A stretch of DNA of 60,188 bases, taken from NCBI GenBank assembly GCA_964522665.1, contig CAZFVY010000033.1:1-60188 (forward strand). Direction: 5' to 3'. Below are positions 15,891 to 24,610 of the stretch, piece after piece; position 1 is the stretch's first letter; each line of letters opens with the position of its first letter. Under the pieces are notes generated by a model. The model ran no database searches, was not told where the DNA came from, and saw only the letters and a program-made list of their open reading frames with translations. The stretch is from CAZFVY01 sp964522665. Its GTDB lineage: Bacteria; Verrucomicrobiota; Verrucomicrobiia; Limisphaerales; CAZFVY01. A program made the translations under genes and the position numbers.

Positions 15891-17756
15891 ATGGGAAGGT
15901 TGCTTAACGTTCGGGATCACGCCGAGGCCCTCGGTCAGATGATTGGTTGGACCTTGCTCGCCGTGCCGGTCGGCATCTTCGCCGGTTCGGCCAGCGCGTT
16001 TTTTTTGTGGGCGTTGGATGGCGTGACCAGGGTGCGTTGGGAACATCCGTGGCTCTTGGGTCTGCTGCCCGCGGGTGGCCTGCTCATCTGGTTGCTTTAT
16101 CACCGCTTCGGCAAGAGCGTCGAGGGGGGCAACAACCTCATCATCGATCAGATTCACAATCCGGGCGGCGGGGTTCCGTTGCGCATGGCGCCGCTGATCT
16201 TGGTCGCGACGTTGTTGACCCACCTTTTTGGCGGCTCGGCGGGACGCGAAGGCACGGCGGTGCAAATGGGCGGCAGTCTGGCCGGGGCGTTCGGGCGTCT
16301 CCTGCGGCTCGGTCCGGACACGGTGCGGATGCTCCTGATGGCGGGCGTGGCCGCGGGATTTGGTTCGGTTTTTGGCACGCCGCTTACCGGAGCGTTGTTC
16401 GCGATGGAAGTCCTCATCATCGGACGGATGCAATATCACGCGCTGCTGCCGGCGCTCGCGGCGAGCGTGACGGGCGACTATGTCTGCTCGGCGTGGGGCA
16501 TCCACCACCCAAATTACACGCTGTCGGTCGCCGCCGGCGCCGAGGCTCACGGGGCGCTCGAGCTCGTGCTCCTGTCAAAAATCATTCTGGCGGCCATCGG
16601 CTTCGGTCTGGCGAGCCTGCTTTTCGCGGAACTGACTCACGGCCTTCAGGACGCCTGGAAGCGGTTCGTGCCAAGATCCTATCTCCGTCCGATCCTGGGC
16701 GGCGCGGTGGTGATCGCGCTGGTTTTCGTGGTCGGCACACGGGACTACCTCGGCATCGGCGTCCGGTCGCCGGAGCCGCACGCGACGACCTTGCTCTCCG
16801 CCTTCGCGCCGGGCGGCGCCACCCCGTGGAGTTGGTGGTGGAAACTGCTGTTCACCGCGGTGACGTTGAGCTGCGGTTTCAAAGGCGGCGAAGTCACCCC
16901 TTTGTTCTTCATCGGCGCGACCTTGGGCAACGCGCTGGCGGTTCTCCTCGGCGCGCCGGTGGGGCTGTTCGCGGGGCTGGGTTTCATCGGGGTTTTCGCC
17001 GCCGCGACGAACACGCCGGTCGCCTGCACGGTCATGGGCGTGGAACTGTTTGGCGGGCATTACACAACCTATTTCGCGGTCGCCTGTTTCGTGGCGTACT
17101 TTGTCAGCGGCCACTCGGGCATTTACCAAAGCCAGCGGCTGGGGGTTCCCAAGCGAACGCGGCTCGACCTGCCGCCGGAGATTTCCTTGCGCGAGGCCCG
17201 CGAATGGCAGGGCCGGTTGGACGGCCTGCGCCTGGCCCGTTTCCAGGACTTCTGGTCGCGTTCAAGATTAATCCGCCGCCTCACCGCCTCCCCGCGTTCC
17301 GCCGGGCGCACGAATATGAAAGACAAACACCACATCCATACCAACGTCATCGGCAAGGTCCGCATCTATCTCAAGCCGGGCGACCGCGCGCCCGCCACCG
17401 GATTCTGGGGCCGCCTGAGCGCGAAACCAGTTTATCGCGAACTGATCCACGCGGCCAAACGGGACGGCCTCCGCACCGCCGTCGCCTATTTGACTCACTA
17501 CGGGTTCACCGCCAAGGCCGCGATCGAATCGCCCATCCCGGAGGTTCCCAATTCGCATCTGACGCTCTGCGTCGAAATTATCGACGAAAAGGTGGCACTC
17601 GAGGCCTTCTGCCGTCGTCATGGCGCGTTGCTGCAAGGGGCGACCGTCATCTACAAACCGGTCGAGCATTGGGACGTCCGCGCGCGTGAAGGCGCTTTGG
17701 AAGTCCCGGCTGCTGGCGCCCTCGCGCCCGGTCAGGAAACGCTGGCGCCGGTCTAA
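15891..17756 (+). CDS. CLC-type anion transporter fused to DUF190, probable fluoride exporter
   Basis: A 621-residue fusion. Residues 1-440 form a CLC channel/antiporter fold with many membrane helices, including GGNNLI (79-84), GGSAGREGTAVQ (114-125), GFGSVFGTPLTGALFAMEV and CGFKGGEVTPLFFIGA. The GREGT form, rather than GREGP, together with GNNL is the pattern of the fluoride-specific CLC-F clade (established family knowledge). Residues from about 476 (MKDKHHIHTNVIGKVRIYLKPGD) form a DUF190 domain, which is repeatedly linked to fluoride transporters. Fluoride/proton antiport is therefore the best inference. The protein acts in the inner membrane with DUF190 in the cytoplasm. It converges on the esterase gene 38 bp downstream. 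Confidence 0.88.
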   Translation: MGRLLNVRDHAEALGQMIGWTLLAVPVGIFAGSASAFFLWALDGVTRVRWEHPWLLGLLPAGGLLIWLLYHRFGKSVEGGNNLIIDQIHNPGGGVPLRMAPLILVATLLTHLFGGSAGREGTAVQMGGSLAGAFGRLLRLGPDTVRMLLMAGVAAGFGSVFGTPLTGALFAMEVLIIGRMQYHALLPALAASVTGDYVCSAWGIHHPNYTLSVAAGAEAHGALELVLLSKIILAAIGFGLASLLFAELTHGLQDAWKRFVPRSYLRPILGGAVVIALVFVVGTRDYLGIGVRSPEPHATTLLSAFAPGGATPWSWWWKLLFTAVTLSCGFKGGEVTPLFFIGATLGNALAVLLGAPVGLFAGLGFIGVFAAATNTPVACTVMGVELFGGHYTTYFAVACFVAYFVSGHSGIYQSQRLGVPKRTRLDLPPEISLREAREWQGRLDGLRLARFQDFWSRSRLIRRLTASPRSAGRTNMKDKHHIHTNVIGKVRIYLKPGDRAPATGFWGRLSAKPVYRELIHAAKRDGLRTAVAYLTHYGFTAKAAIESPIPEVPNSHLTLCVEIIDEKVALEAFCRRHGALLQGATVIYKPVEHWDVRAREGALEVPAAGALAPGQETLAPV

Positions 17757-17793
17757 TCGATCGCTTAAAGGCGTCTTTCCCGTCCAGGCCCGC

Positions 17794-19260
17794 TTACCGC
17801 GGCGGCTCTTTCGTGCGGAACGGCGAAGCGGGCAGACCGGCGTGATTGTAGAGGTTGCAGACGGGGTTGTCGGCCCAGCCGTAACGCACGGACACGGGAT
17901 TGGCCACCCGCGGCGAGGAGACGATGACGGTGGACCCGTCGATCGTCGCGTCGGCCCAAACGTAATGTTGGTCCAGCCCGGCGATGGCGAAACCCTCCAG
18001 CTTTTTGCCTTTCGCCACCAGACCGTTGGGCGCCTGGTCAAACTTGAGGCGGATCGTGTTGCCCTTGATCTTCATCGATCGATAGCGCGGCCCCAGATAC
18101 TCGACGTTTTTGCCATACGCGATTGCCTCCGCCACCAGGACGAGGCGCCGGGCGACTTCCTGTTTGTTCCGCGGATGGACATCGTAAGGGTCGCCCAAGT
18201 CGATCGCGATCGCCAGGCCGGTTTTCGGCTCCGTTCGGGCGGTCAAGTCCTGCGCCTCGCGCAATTCAGCCCACGACGATTCACCCGGTTCCGGCGCGAC
18301 CGGCTGGAAGTTGGCCAATTGGACCATCAGGAACGGAAAGTCACCGAGTTGAAAACGTTTCCGCCAATCCCGGATCATGGTGGTCAGCAAGGCGCGGTAT
18401 TGGGCCGCGTGGGGCGCGTTCGCCTCGCCCTGGTACCAGATGACGCCTTTAATGCCGTACGGGATCAGCGGCGCGATCATGCCGTTGAAAAGCACGGAGC
18501 CGACATTCGGGTTGTTCTCGGCGAACGTGCCCGTCAGGCGGGCCAGGGCCACCTGCACCTGCTTTACCATCACGTGGACGTCGGGCAGCGTATTCAACGC
18601 TTCCGCGCTCGTCCACGACTCGGCCAGAGTGCCGCCCCAGGCGGCGTGAATCAGGCCGATGGGAATCCCGATATCCCGCTGCAAATCCCGTCCGAAGAAA
18701 TAGGCGAGCGCCGAGAAGCCGCCCCAACCGCCTTCGACGACGGTCGCGGGATTGCACGGCAGCCACTGTCCTTTCACGGTTAGTTGCGGAGAGCCGGCCG
18801 TAACCTTGGGCGCCGTGAAGAAGCGGATCTTCGGGTGATCGGAGTGGGCGATCTCCTCCGGGGCGTTAAGAACCTTCTGAATCCCCATCTCCATGTTGGA
18901 TTGCCCGGAGCAGAGCCAGACGTCCCCGATCAACACGTTGGTCAAGGTCACCGATTCCAGGCCGTCCACCGTCATCGTATAAGGCCCGCCGGCGCGGAAC
19001 CGGTTCAGCTTGGCGAACCATTTGCCAGTGGCGTCCGCGACCGCGACGACCGCTTTTCCGCCCAGGCGAACCGTCACTTCCTTGCCCGGCTCGGTCCAGC
19101 CCCAGACGGGAATGGCAATCTCCCGCTGGAGCACGACGTTGTCGCCGAACAACGGATGGAGAAACGGGCGGTCCGGGGTGGCGGTCGCCGCGAGGGCGCG
19201 CAAGCTTCCCGCGCCTGGCAGCAGCGCGCAGAGGAACAAACAGCAAAGCTTGCGTATCAT
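17794..19260 (-). CDS. Sialate O-acetylesterase-type SGNH hydrolase
   Basis: A 488-residue exported enzyme with a signal peptide (1-25, ending SLRALAA). The nucleophile motif GDVWLCSGQSNMEMG carries Ser121, and the Asp/His partners are probably in LGDPYDVHPRNKQEVARRL. GVIWYQGEANA and GLIHAAWGGT are further landmarks of the family (PF03629). These esterases remove acetyl groups from sialic acids or, in environmental Verrucomicrobiota, from plant polysaccharides such as xylan; the substrate here is not known. The start at 19260 places the signal peptide first, and longer upstream frames are spurious. It is read towards the CLC gene, so the two genes converge. Confidence 0.92.
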   Translation of the reverse strand: MIRKLCCLFLCALLPGAGSLRALAATATPDRPFLHPLFGDNVVLQREIAIPVWGWTEPGKEVTVRLGGKAVVAVADATGKWFAKLNRFRAGGPYTMTVDGLESVTLTNVLIGDVWLCSGQSNMEMGIQKVLNAPEEIAHSDHPKIRFFTAPKVTAGSPQLTVKGQWLPCNPATVVEGGWGGFSALAYFFGRDLQRDIGIPIGLIHAAWGGTLAESWTSAEALNTLPDVHVMVKQVQVALARLTGTFAENNPNVGSVLFNGMIAPLIPYGIKGVIWYQGEANAPHAAQYRALLTTMIRDWRKRFQLGDFPFLMVQLANFQPVAPEPGESSWAELREAQDLTARTEPKTGLAIAIDLGDPYDVHPRNKQEVARRLVLVAEAIAYGKNVEYLGPRYRSMKIKGNTIRLKFDQAPNGLVAKGKKLEGFAIAGLDQHYVWADATIDGSTVIVSSPRVANPVSVRYGWADNPVCNLYNHAGLPASPFRTKEPPR

Positions 19261-19448
19261 TTTCGAATCCGAGACACCCGGGATTTTGAAAACACTTCGG
19301 CGTAAAGTCAATCTGCGCCGTCCGGTTTTAACGATCCGCCGCGCGCTGTAAGGTTTCGGACGACATGACGGCGCCTCACCGATTCCGACGTCACGTCCCA
19401 CTGATCGTTGCGGTTTGCCGCGCGATCGGAGCAGCGCCGGTTGGAGCT

Positions 19449-21128
19449 TTATCGAAGACTGGTCGCCGAGGCCGCCGTATCGATTCGTACCTTCACGTCG
19501 CCTTCGGGATCGATTTTGCGGAGCGTCGCGCGAAAGGTCGCGGCGGCGCCGGGGCTGGCGCCAAGAGAAGATTTCAGACCAGCGACCACCCACGGCGCCG
19601 CCGCCTTCGCCTCGGCGCCGAATTGCCCGAGCGCCTGCGCCGCGCGGCGGCGAAGCTCCAGGCCAAAACGACCGTCCAAGCAATCAATCAAGCATTCCAT
19701 CAACCGGCGCCGCGCCGCTTGGTCGGTAACGCTTATATTGGTCAACGCCTCCGCGCTGTTCAGGCGGACCTCGACGTCCGCGTCCGCCAAAAGTCCAAGC
19801 AGCCCAGCCTCCGCCACTTGGGCGCCCACGCCGGTTCGATTCAGGAGTTTCGCGATCTCGAGCCGGTCGGTGGGCGTCAACGCGTGAGTGGGGGCGGACA
19901 ACTCCTGGGCCATCGCGGCGGCAACCTCTGGCGCAAGCGCGGGCTCAAGATTCATCAAAGCGTTACCTACCCGCCAAAGATCGTTCACTGACCTCGTTCG
20001 CAGCGCATCCCGGAGCGCGGGCGCCGCGACGCGCGCGCGATCACCCATCCCGCCCAACCTTTCAACCGCGTCTCGACGTATGGCTTCCTCCGAATGTTTC
20101 AAGTGTACCATCAGGATCGGCAGCAACTCGCCAGTTACGTCGAATTCCGGGTCGATTCTTCGCAAGGCCGTCGCCACCTGGTATCGAACGGACGGCGCGG
20201 TATCACGCAAAGCTTCCCGCAATGCCGGAATCGCTCGCGCGGCGGGCGGACCGATTTCGCCCAACAAATTCGCCGCCGTCTCAGCGAGCCCGGCAAGAAA
20301 CAGGTTCGACGATGTGGTGGACACCTCGGGAGAACGCTCCAGAAAACCGATCAAAACGTCGAGCGCCTCATTCGTGTCGTGATGCGTGTACCAAACCGTT
20401 CGCGCGGCGAAGATTCGGACGTTCCGGTCCGGACTGGCGAGTTTCGGGCGAAGCGCCGGCAGGAATTCGGCGGGAACGGAACCCTTGGAGAGAACCGCCG
20501 TCACGCCCAAGGACGTCGCCAACTCACCCGCGGCCGGTCCGTGTGAATTCAGCAACGCGATCGCCTGGGCGATGGCCACCGGGTTGTGTTGAACGACCGC
20601 GAGCTTGGCCAAGAGCGGGATGGCGTACGAGCGAACGATGCCGATTTCGTAGAGATTCGGATCGTTGGCCTCGCGATCCACGGCGGCCCGCGCGAGCGCC
20701 TCGGCCGCGACGTCAAACGACGCCTCCGGGTGGCGGGTGAGGATTTCCCTCAACCGATCGATCGCCCAATCTCGGATCCGCATGCGCGAGTCCCGAAGCG
20801 CGATGTAGCGCTGAAGCCTCGGGAATTTTGTACGCAGCGCCCAACACGCCTTTGTGACCACAGAATCACCGCGGGCGACGGTTTGCGCGAGGTAAGGAAT
20901 CGCTGCGGGTCCGATGGCAGTGATGGCCTCAATCGCTTCGCGTCGGGGATCCAGCGTCTGCCAGGCCACTTTGGCGCCGGGGTCGCGCCATCCCTCAATC
21001 CACTCGCTGGCCCGCCGACCCTGATAGACCGGCTCCCGCCACCTTTGGTACGCCGTCACCGTGACGCCAAAGGCAACCGTCGTAACGATTGCCGTCAGGA
21101 CACATTTGCTCCAAGAGGACCGCGTCAT
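19449..21128 (-). CDS. Membrane-anchored HEAT-repeat protein
   Basis: A 559-residue protein with one N-terminal membrane segment (VLTAIVTTVAFGVTVTAY), the motif YQGRRASEWIEGWRDP and then many HEAT-like helical repeats. Examples are AIEAITAIGPAAIPYLAQTV, AANLLGEIGPPAARAIPALREAL, AVERLGGMGDRARVAAPALRDAL and AAQALGQFGAEAKAAAPWVVAGL. The opening block Y-G+--SEW-+-- is common in anchored HEAT proteins of Verrucomicrobiota. It is probably a periplasmic protein-interaction scaffold, but no partner is evident. The ATG at 21128 was chosen because it directly precedes the anchor. Confidence 0.85.
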   Translation of the reverse strand: MTRSSWSKCVLTAIVTTVAFGVTVTAYQRWREPVYQGRRASEWIEGWRDPGAKVAWQTLDPRREAIEAITAIGPAAIPYLAQTVARGDSVVTKACWALRTKFPRLQRYIALRDSRMRIRDWAIDRLREILTRHPEASFDVAAEALARAAVDREANDPNLYEIGIVRSYAIPLLAKLAVVQHNPVAIAQAIALLNSHGPAAGELATSLGVTAVLSKGSVPAEFLPALRPKLASPDRNVRIFAARTVWYTHHDTNEALDVLIGFLERSPEVSTTSSNLFLAGLAETAANLLGEIGPPAARAIPALREALRDTAPSVRYQVATALRRIDPEFDVTGELLPILMVHLKHSEEAIRRDAVERLGGMGDRARVAAPALRDALRTRSVNDLWRVGNALMNLEPALAPEVAAAMAQELSAPTHALTPTDRLEIAKLLNRTGVGAQVAEAGLLGLLADADVEVRLNSAEALTNISVTDQAARRRLMECLIDCLDGRFGLELRRRAAQALGQFGAEAKAAAPWVVAGLKSSLGASPGAAATFRATLRKIDPEGDVKVRIDTAASATSLR

Positions 21129-21235
21129 CCAGCCTTGATGATGATGGAAGATCGACCGCCAAGTCCAGCCGAGTTCAACTTCCTCAAAGGGCAGACACAT
21201 CTAAATTCTGTCCTGTGAGCCGGGTCGGCCGGTTG

Positions 21236-21377
21236 TCTGCGGAATGGTCATTTCCTTCGATTCTCGCAGACGAGCTCGTGATTGAATCCTGAAAGGTTTC
21301 CGCCCTAAAGCCCGAGGTTGTCCGGCGAAGCGGGCAACCTTGGGTATCCGATCCGTCCCGCTTCAACCCCGGAGTGG
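21236..21377. repeat. Composite dispersed repeat, head module copy
   Basis: The module contains GAATGGTCATTTCCTTCGAT, AATCCTGAAAGGTTTCCGCC, CAACCTTGGGTATCCG and CAACCCCGGAGTGGGG in the same order as 14670-14800. It is directly followed by MITE-like terminal sequence at 21376, so the repeat is interrupted here. Its tail module is found 780 bp further on, at 22159-22196. Confidence 0.75.
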
Positions 21378-21399
21378 GGAATGGCGCTTACTTAAGCGC
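21376..21399. repeat. Isolated MITE left terminus
   Basis: The sequence GGGGAATGGCGCTTACTTAA plus GCGC is identical to the left terminus of the 243-bp elements at 21542 and 36355. The interior of the element does not follow. A possible matching right end is at 22136-22158. Confidence 0.7.
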
Positions 21400-21541
21400 G
21401 CCCAGGTAGCGCATGCGTTTCGTCCCGTGTTCGCTCGGCGCTTCAACGCGGCAAGTCGGCAGGACCGTGACATCGCGGCGCGATATCCCTGAAACGAGTC
21501 GAGATGCGAACCCTCGGCAAACCGCCCCTCTACCCTTGGTG

Positions 21542-21784
21542 GGGGAATGGCGCTTACTTAAGCGCACGGCGGGTAGGGACGGCGCGCTGCGCCGTCAGCG
21601 CCGCGTAGCGGCGCAATCGGATGACCGTTGCGGGCGACGTGGTCCATTCGTTCCGCCCCGCCTTCGCTTCGCTGTGGCGGCACGGTGACATCGCAGCGCG
21701 ATGTCCCTACCCACTCGGCGCAGTCACGGGCGACATAAACGACTCTCCGATAATGTCTTAACACTTAAGTAAGCGACATTCCCC
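21542..21784. mobile_element. 243-bp MITE-like element, copy 1
   Basis: The element is bounded by GGGGAATGGCGCTTACTTAA and an inverted right end, ACTTAAGTAAGCGACATTCC plus CC. The interior contains inverted GGTAGGGACGGCG/GATGTCCCTACCC arms and no open frame. The same 243-bp element occurs at 36355-36597 with very high identity. The bases TTGGTG directly precede the left end and directly follow the right end, suggesting a target duplication of about 6 bp. The terminal inverted repeats, fixed length, second copy and duplication support a non-autonomous transposon whose transposase is elsewhere in the genome. Confidence 0.8.
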
Positions 21785-21812
21785 TTGGTGGGGCGAGGCT
21801 CCGCCGAGCCCT
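21785..21812 (+). repeat. GGTGGGGCGAG-family short repeat at MITE edge
   Basis: TTGGTGGGGCGAGGCTCCGC plus CGAGCC follows the right end of MITE copy 1. The same family lies at the left edge of MITE copy 2, so both copies appear to have inserted into members of this repeat. Confidence 0.7.
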
Positions 21813-22135
21813 GAAAAAGCGGTGCGATTCCCGCCTTGGTCCCGGCCCTACTCTACTCCGCCAACTCGGTCTCAGGGCCGCGCGGCGTAGCGGGCATCCC
21901 GACCCTCGTCACGGCTCGCCCGCCTACGGCTTCGGCGCGGTCGATGGCTTGTCGCGCCGGAGCGAAAGCAAAGGCGGAGCGGAGCCTCGCCCCACCCTAA
22001 GTAGCGTGGCGTCCTACCAAGGTCTCGCTCTTCGACTCATTCCGGTGACATCACGCTGCGCAGTTACGGTCCGGCCGACTCGCCGCGTAGAAGCCCGGAG
22101 CGATGACGGGGCGCGCCGTCACTATCCATGGAAAG
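21813..22135. other. Repeat-rich gene-free stretch
   Basis: This part of the 1.1-kb gene-free interval 21129-22240 contains a further inverted GGAGCCTCGCCCCACC copy near 21965-21998. It also holds fragments such as GGTGACATCACGCTGCGC that resemble the interior of the MITE. No gene was recognised. Confidence 0.5.
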
Positions 22136-22158
22136 GCATAAGTAAGCGCCAATCTCCC
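22136..22158. repeat. Isolated MITE right terminus
   Basis: GCATAAGTAAGCGCCAATCT plus CCC matches the right terminus of the 243-bp elements with a few changes. It may pair with the isolated left terminus at 21376-21399, in which case MITE copy 1 sits inside an older, disrupted element. Confidence 0.55.
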
Positions 22159-22196
22159 GTGGGATTGGCAAAAAACCGTCGGTGGGTTCCGCACTT
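22159..22196. repeat. Composite dispersed repeat, tail module copy
   Basis: GTGGGATTGGCAAAAAACCG then TCGGTGGGTTCC matches the tail at 14964-15000. It completes the repeat whose head is at 21236-21377. Confidence 0.7.
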
Positions 22197-22240
22197 CGCG
22201 GCGTTGCCGAGACGAGACGCGCTTAGCGCCGTTGGTCCAG

Positions 22241-23482
22241 TTAGAGCAGCGTCTGGAGTTGGCTCAGCTGAATGTTCAACTTCACCGCCTGGGCCTGATT
22301 GTTTTGACTGGCGTTCGCGGCAGGCTGCGGGGCAGCGGTCGAGCCGCCATTCGTGGCGGCGTTCGAACCGGAGTTGGTGGTGGCGGCGGAAGTTTTCGCG
22401 GCGCCGGGTCCGACCTCGCGCGTGTTTTCATCCGCGAAGAAACTCTTGGGCAACGGGCCGGAATTCTTCGGACCGGTCGCGGCCGGAGCCGATCCCGTCG
22501 CGCCCGTGGTAGCCGGGGCGCTGTTTCCCGTGGCGGGAGCCGCCGCGGTGGTCGTTCCGGTGGTCCCGGCGCCAGTGGTCGCGGTCGATCCCGTTGAACC
22601 AGAAGCGGCTGGCGCAGTGGAACCCGCGCTGGACGACGTAGAGGAGGCGCTGGTTGTCGCCGGGGCTTTCGGGGCGCCCGGCCCCACTTCCCGGACGTTC
22701 TCATCCGCAAAGAAACTCTTGGGCAAGGGACCGGAATCTTTCGGGCCAGTCGAGGCCGGAGCCGACCCGGTCGCGCCCGCGGCGCTCGACGCGTTGGTTC
22801 CCGTGGCGGGAGCCGCCGCGGTGGTCGTTCCGGTGGTCCCGGCGCCAGCGGCCGGGGTCGATCCCGTTGAGCCAGCGGCGGCTGACCCAGCGGAACCCGC
22901 GCTTGAGGACGTGGCGGAGGCGGTGGTCGTCGCCGGAGCCTTCGGGGCGCCCGGCCCCACTTCCCGGACGTTCTCGTCCGCGAAGAAACTCTTGGGCAAG
23001 GGGCCGGAATCTTTAGGGCCAGTCGAGGCCGGAGCCGATCCGGTCGCGCCCGCGCCAGCCGGAGCGCCGCTGGCGGCGGCGGGCGCCGAGGCGCCGGTCG
23101 TCCCGGTGGCTGGCGGCGGAGTTGATCCGCTCGCGCCGGCGGTGGTTGACCCGGAGGAATTCGTCGGGGAAGACGAGGTGGCGGCAGAGGCTGAATTCGA
23201 TCCGCTGGCGGCGGAGGTCGTTGAGCCGGAGGTGGCCGCCGGGGTTGACCCCGTTTGACTGGCGTTTTTCCCGAGCGCCTTATTGGCGGCGTCGGCCACC
23301 GCTTTGGCGATGGCCTCCTGGGCGGCTTTCGGATCGGAGCTCGAGGCGGCGGCCTTCTGCGCGGCGGCTTGAATCGCTTGTTGCGCCGTGGCTTGCATCG
23401 ATTTTTGGGTCGCCACCGCGCGCGCGGCGCCGACGCCCGACGCGGAATTCGTATTGATGGCGCTGACCGGTTGGATAGCCAT
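22241..23482 (-). CDS. Ala/Ser/Thr-rich protein with three 91-residue repeats (KSFFADEN motif)
   Basis: A 413-residue protein of unknown family. Residues 1-75 are Ala/Gln-rich and helical (KSMQATAQQAIQAAAQKAA, AIAKAVADAANKALGKN). The rest is low-complexity Gly/Ser/Thr/Ala/Pro sequence, interrupted three times by GPK-SGPLPKSFFADEN-REVGPGA-K at residues 155-181, 246-272 and 337-363. The spacing is exactly 91 residues (273 bp) and the DNA repeats are nearly identical, so the array arose by recent duplication. The tail is QAVKLNIQLSQLQTLL. No signal peptide or membrane segment is seen. The ordered motif in a disordered linker suggests a repeated docking site, which is inference. The ATG at 23482 follows a poor-quality extension. 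Confidence 0.75.
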   Translation of the reverse strand: MAIQPVSAINTNSASGVGAARAVATQKSMQATAQQAIQAAAQKAAASSSDPKAAQEAIAKAVADAANKALGKNASQTGSTPAATSGSTTSAASGSNSASAATSSSPTNSSGSTTAGASGSTPPPATGTTGASAPAAASGAPAGAGATGSAPASTGPKDSGPLPKSFFADENVREVGPGAPKAPATTTASATSSSAGSAGSAAAGSTGSTPAAGAGTTGTTTAAAPATGTNASSAAGATGSAPASTGPKDSGPLPKSFFADENVREVGPGAPKAPATTSASSTSSSAGSTAPAASGSTGSTATTGAGTTGTTTAAAPATGNSAPATTGATGSAPAATGPKNSGPLPKSFFADENTREVGPGAAKTSAATTNSGSNAATNGGSTAAPQPAANASQNNQAQAVKLNIQLSQLQTLL

Positions 23483-23822
23483 AGGCGTTTCTTTTATTAG
23501 TAATGTCTCTGCGTATTCCCGGCGGCCCTGAACCCTTGGTCGCGGCGACCCGCCTAGGGTTCGGTAGCTTAGTGGCGAAACGGAAGCTTTCAAGCGAAAA
23601 GGGTTGCGACCGAAGCGGAAACGGCGAGCGCGGTTCAATCGGCGTTGGCTCGGAACGTGGGAGCGAAAGGCGGCGGCACAACGGGAGGAATCCGGAGGGG
23701 TGTGAGATAGAATTCTTCTGCCGACCGCAATCGCCAGCGTTGCCAGGGATTCGTTCTCTGGGAAACGAGTCGCCCGGGAGCGCCAACCGCCAGCCAGCGG
23801 CCCTGGAAGGGCCGATGAGAAG

Positions 23823-24013
23823 AGCTCGGCGTTTCAACGCCGAGTCAGCTTTGTGATCATGTAAGTCCCGAAGGGACGGCTGACGTCAGAAGTTTCAAAC
23901 CAAAGCTGCCAACCCACACGGACGACCTTATGCTGCGGGCGGTCAATCAGTTTCAGCCGTCCCTCCGGGACTTTTAATCACTTTGCCCGGAACTCGGCGT
24001 TGAAACGCCGTGC
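23823..24013. repeat. Large imperfect inverted repeat
   Basis: The left arm (23823-23886) contains CTCGGCGTTTCAACGCCGAG and AGTCCCGAAGGGACGGCTGA. The right arm (23952-24013) contains the complements TCAGCCGTCCCTCCGGGACT and CTCGGCGTTGAAACGCCG in reverse order. The arms pair over about 60 bp around a loop of about 65 bp, and each arm also holds a small hairpin. No gene lies between 23483 and 24217. It may be a MITE-like element or a structured intergenic unit. Confidence 0.7.
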
Positions 24014-24131
24014 TACTCTCGGTCGTCCCTCTGGGACCGAGCAAGTCGCCGACAACGTGAGCTTCAGGTCTCGGAGTCCCGCAGTAGAATTCCGTCACAC
24101 GCCGAAGCCGGAGTCGAGTGGCAAAATCCGC

Positions 24132-24169
24132 TTGACAATTCCCTTGAATGTATTAATTAACTAATACAT
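24132..24169 (+). promoter_or_regulatory. Promoter/operator of the GntR-ABC operon
   Basis: TTGACA at 24132-24137 is a perfect -35 box. Downstream is the inverted repeat ATGTATTA-ATTAAC-TAATACAT (24148-24169), a good operator for a YtrA-type GntR dimer overlapping the -10 region. The exact -10 hexamer is not clear. It lies about 50 bp before the regulator start, consistent with autoregulation. Confidence 0.6.
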
Positions 24170-24217
24170 TACATCAATCACGACGCGCCTGGGGCGCGGT
24201 TTTGGCCACGGTCGATT

Positions 24218-24610
24218 ATGCAAATCAGAGTCTCGCTTCAGGATGGCGCGCCGATCTATCAACAGATCGTCGAGCAGGTCAAATACCTGGTCGCCGGCGG
24301 GCGGTTGAAGCTCGGCGACAACCTGCCGCCCATCCGCGTGCTCGCCGAGCAATTGCGGGTGAATCCGAACACCGTGGCCCGCGCCTACCTCGAACTGGAG
24401 CGCGAAGGGATCGTCACCATGCGCCAAGGCTTCGGCACGACCGTCACCGAGGTCAAGTCGCTCCTGCCGCGCCGCGAAAAACTGCGCGTCCTCGCCCAGG
24501 CCGCCGACGCGCTGCTCACCGACGCGCGCCATCTCAACGTTAATCTCGAGGACGTGCTCGAACTTGTGCGCGAGCGCGACGCGATCCTGCAAGCGGAGGC
24601 CTCCAAATGA
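24218..24610 (+). CDS. GntR family (YtrA-type) transcriptional regulator
   Basis: A 130-residue protein with an N-terminal winged helix-turn-helix: PIYQQIVEQVKYLVAGGRLKLGDNLPPIRVLAEQLRVNPNTVARAYLELEREGIV. The short C-terminal helical part (about 75-130) lacks a large ligand domain, as in the YtrA subfamily, which usually controls an adjacent ABC transporter. Its stop overlaps the start of the ATPase gene by 4 bp (ATGA). The inverted repeat at 24148-24169 is the probable operator. Confidence 0.92.
   Translation: MQIRVSLQDGAPIYQQIVEQVKYLVAGGRLKLGDNLPPIRVLAEQLRVNPNTVARAYLELEREGIVTMRQGFGTTVTEVKSLLPRREKLRVLAQAADALLTDARHLNVNLEDVLELVRERDAILQAEASK

Noticed and set aside
22241..23482. DNA tandem repeat as a non-coding satellite
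   Set aside because: The period is 273 bp, a multiple of three, and substitutions preserve the reading frame and motif, so it is a coding repeat.
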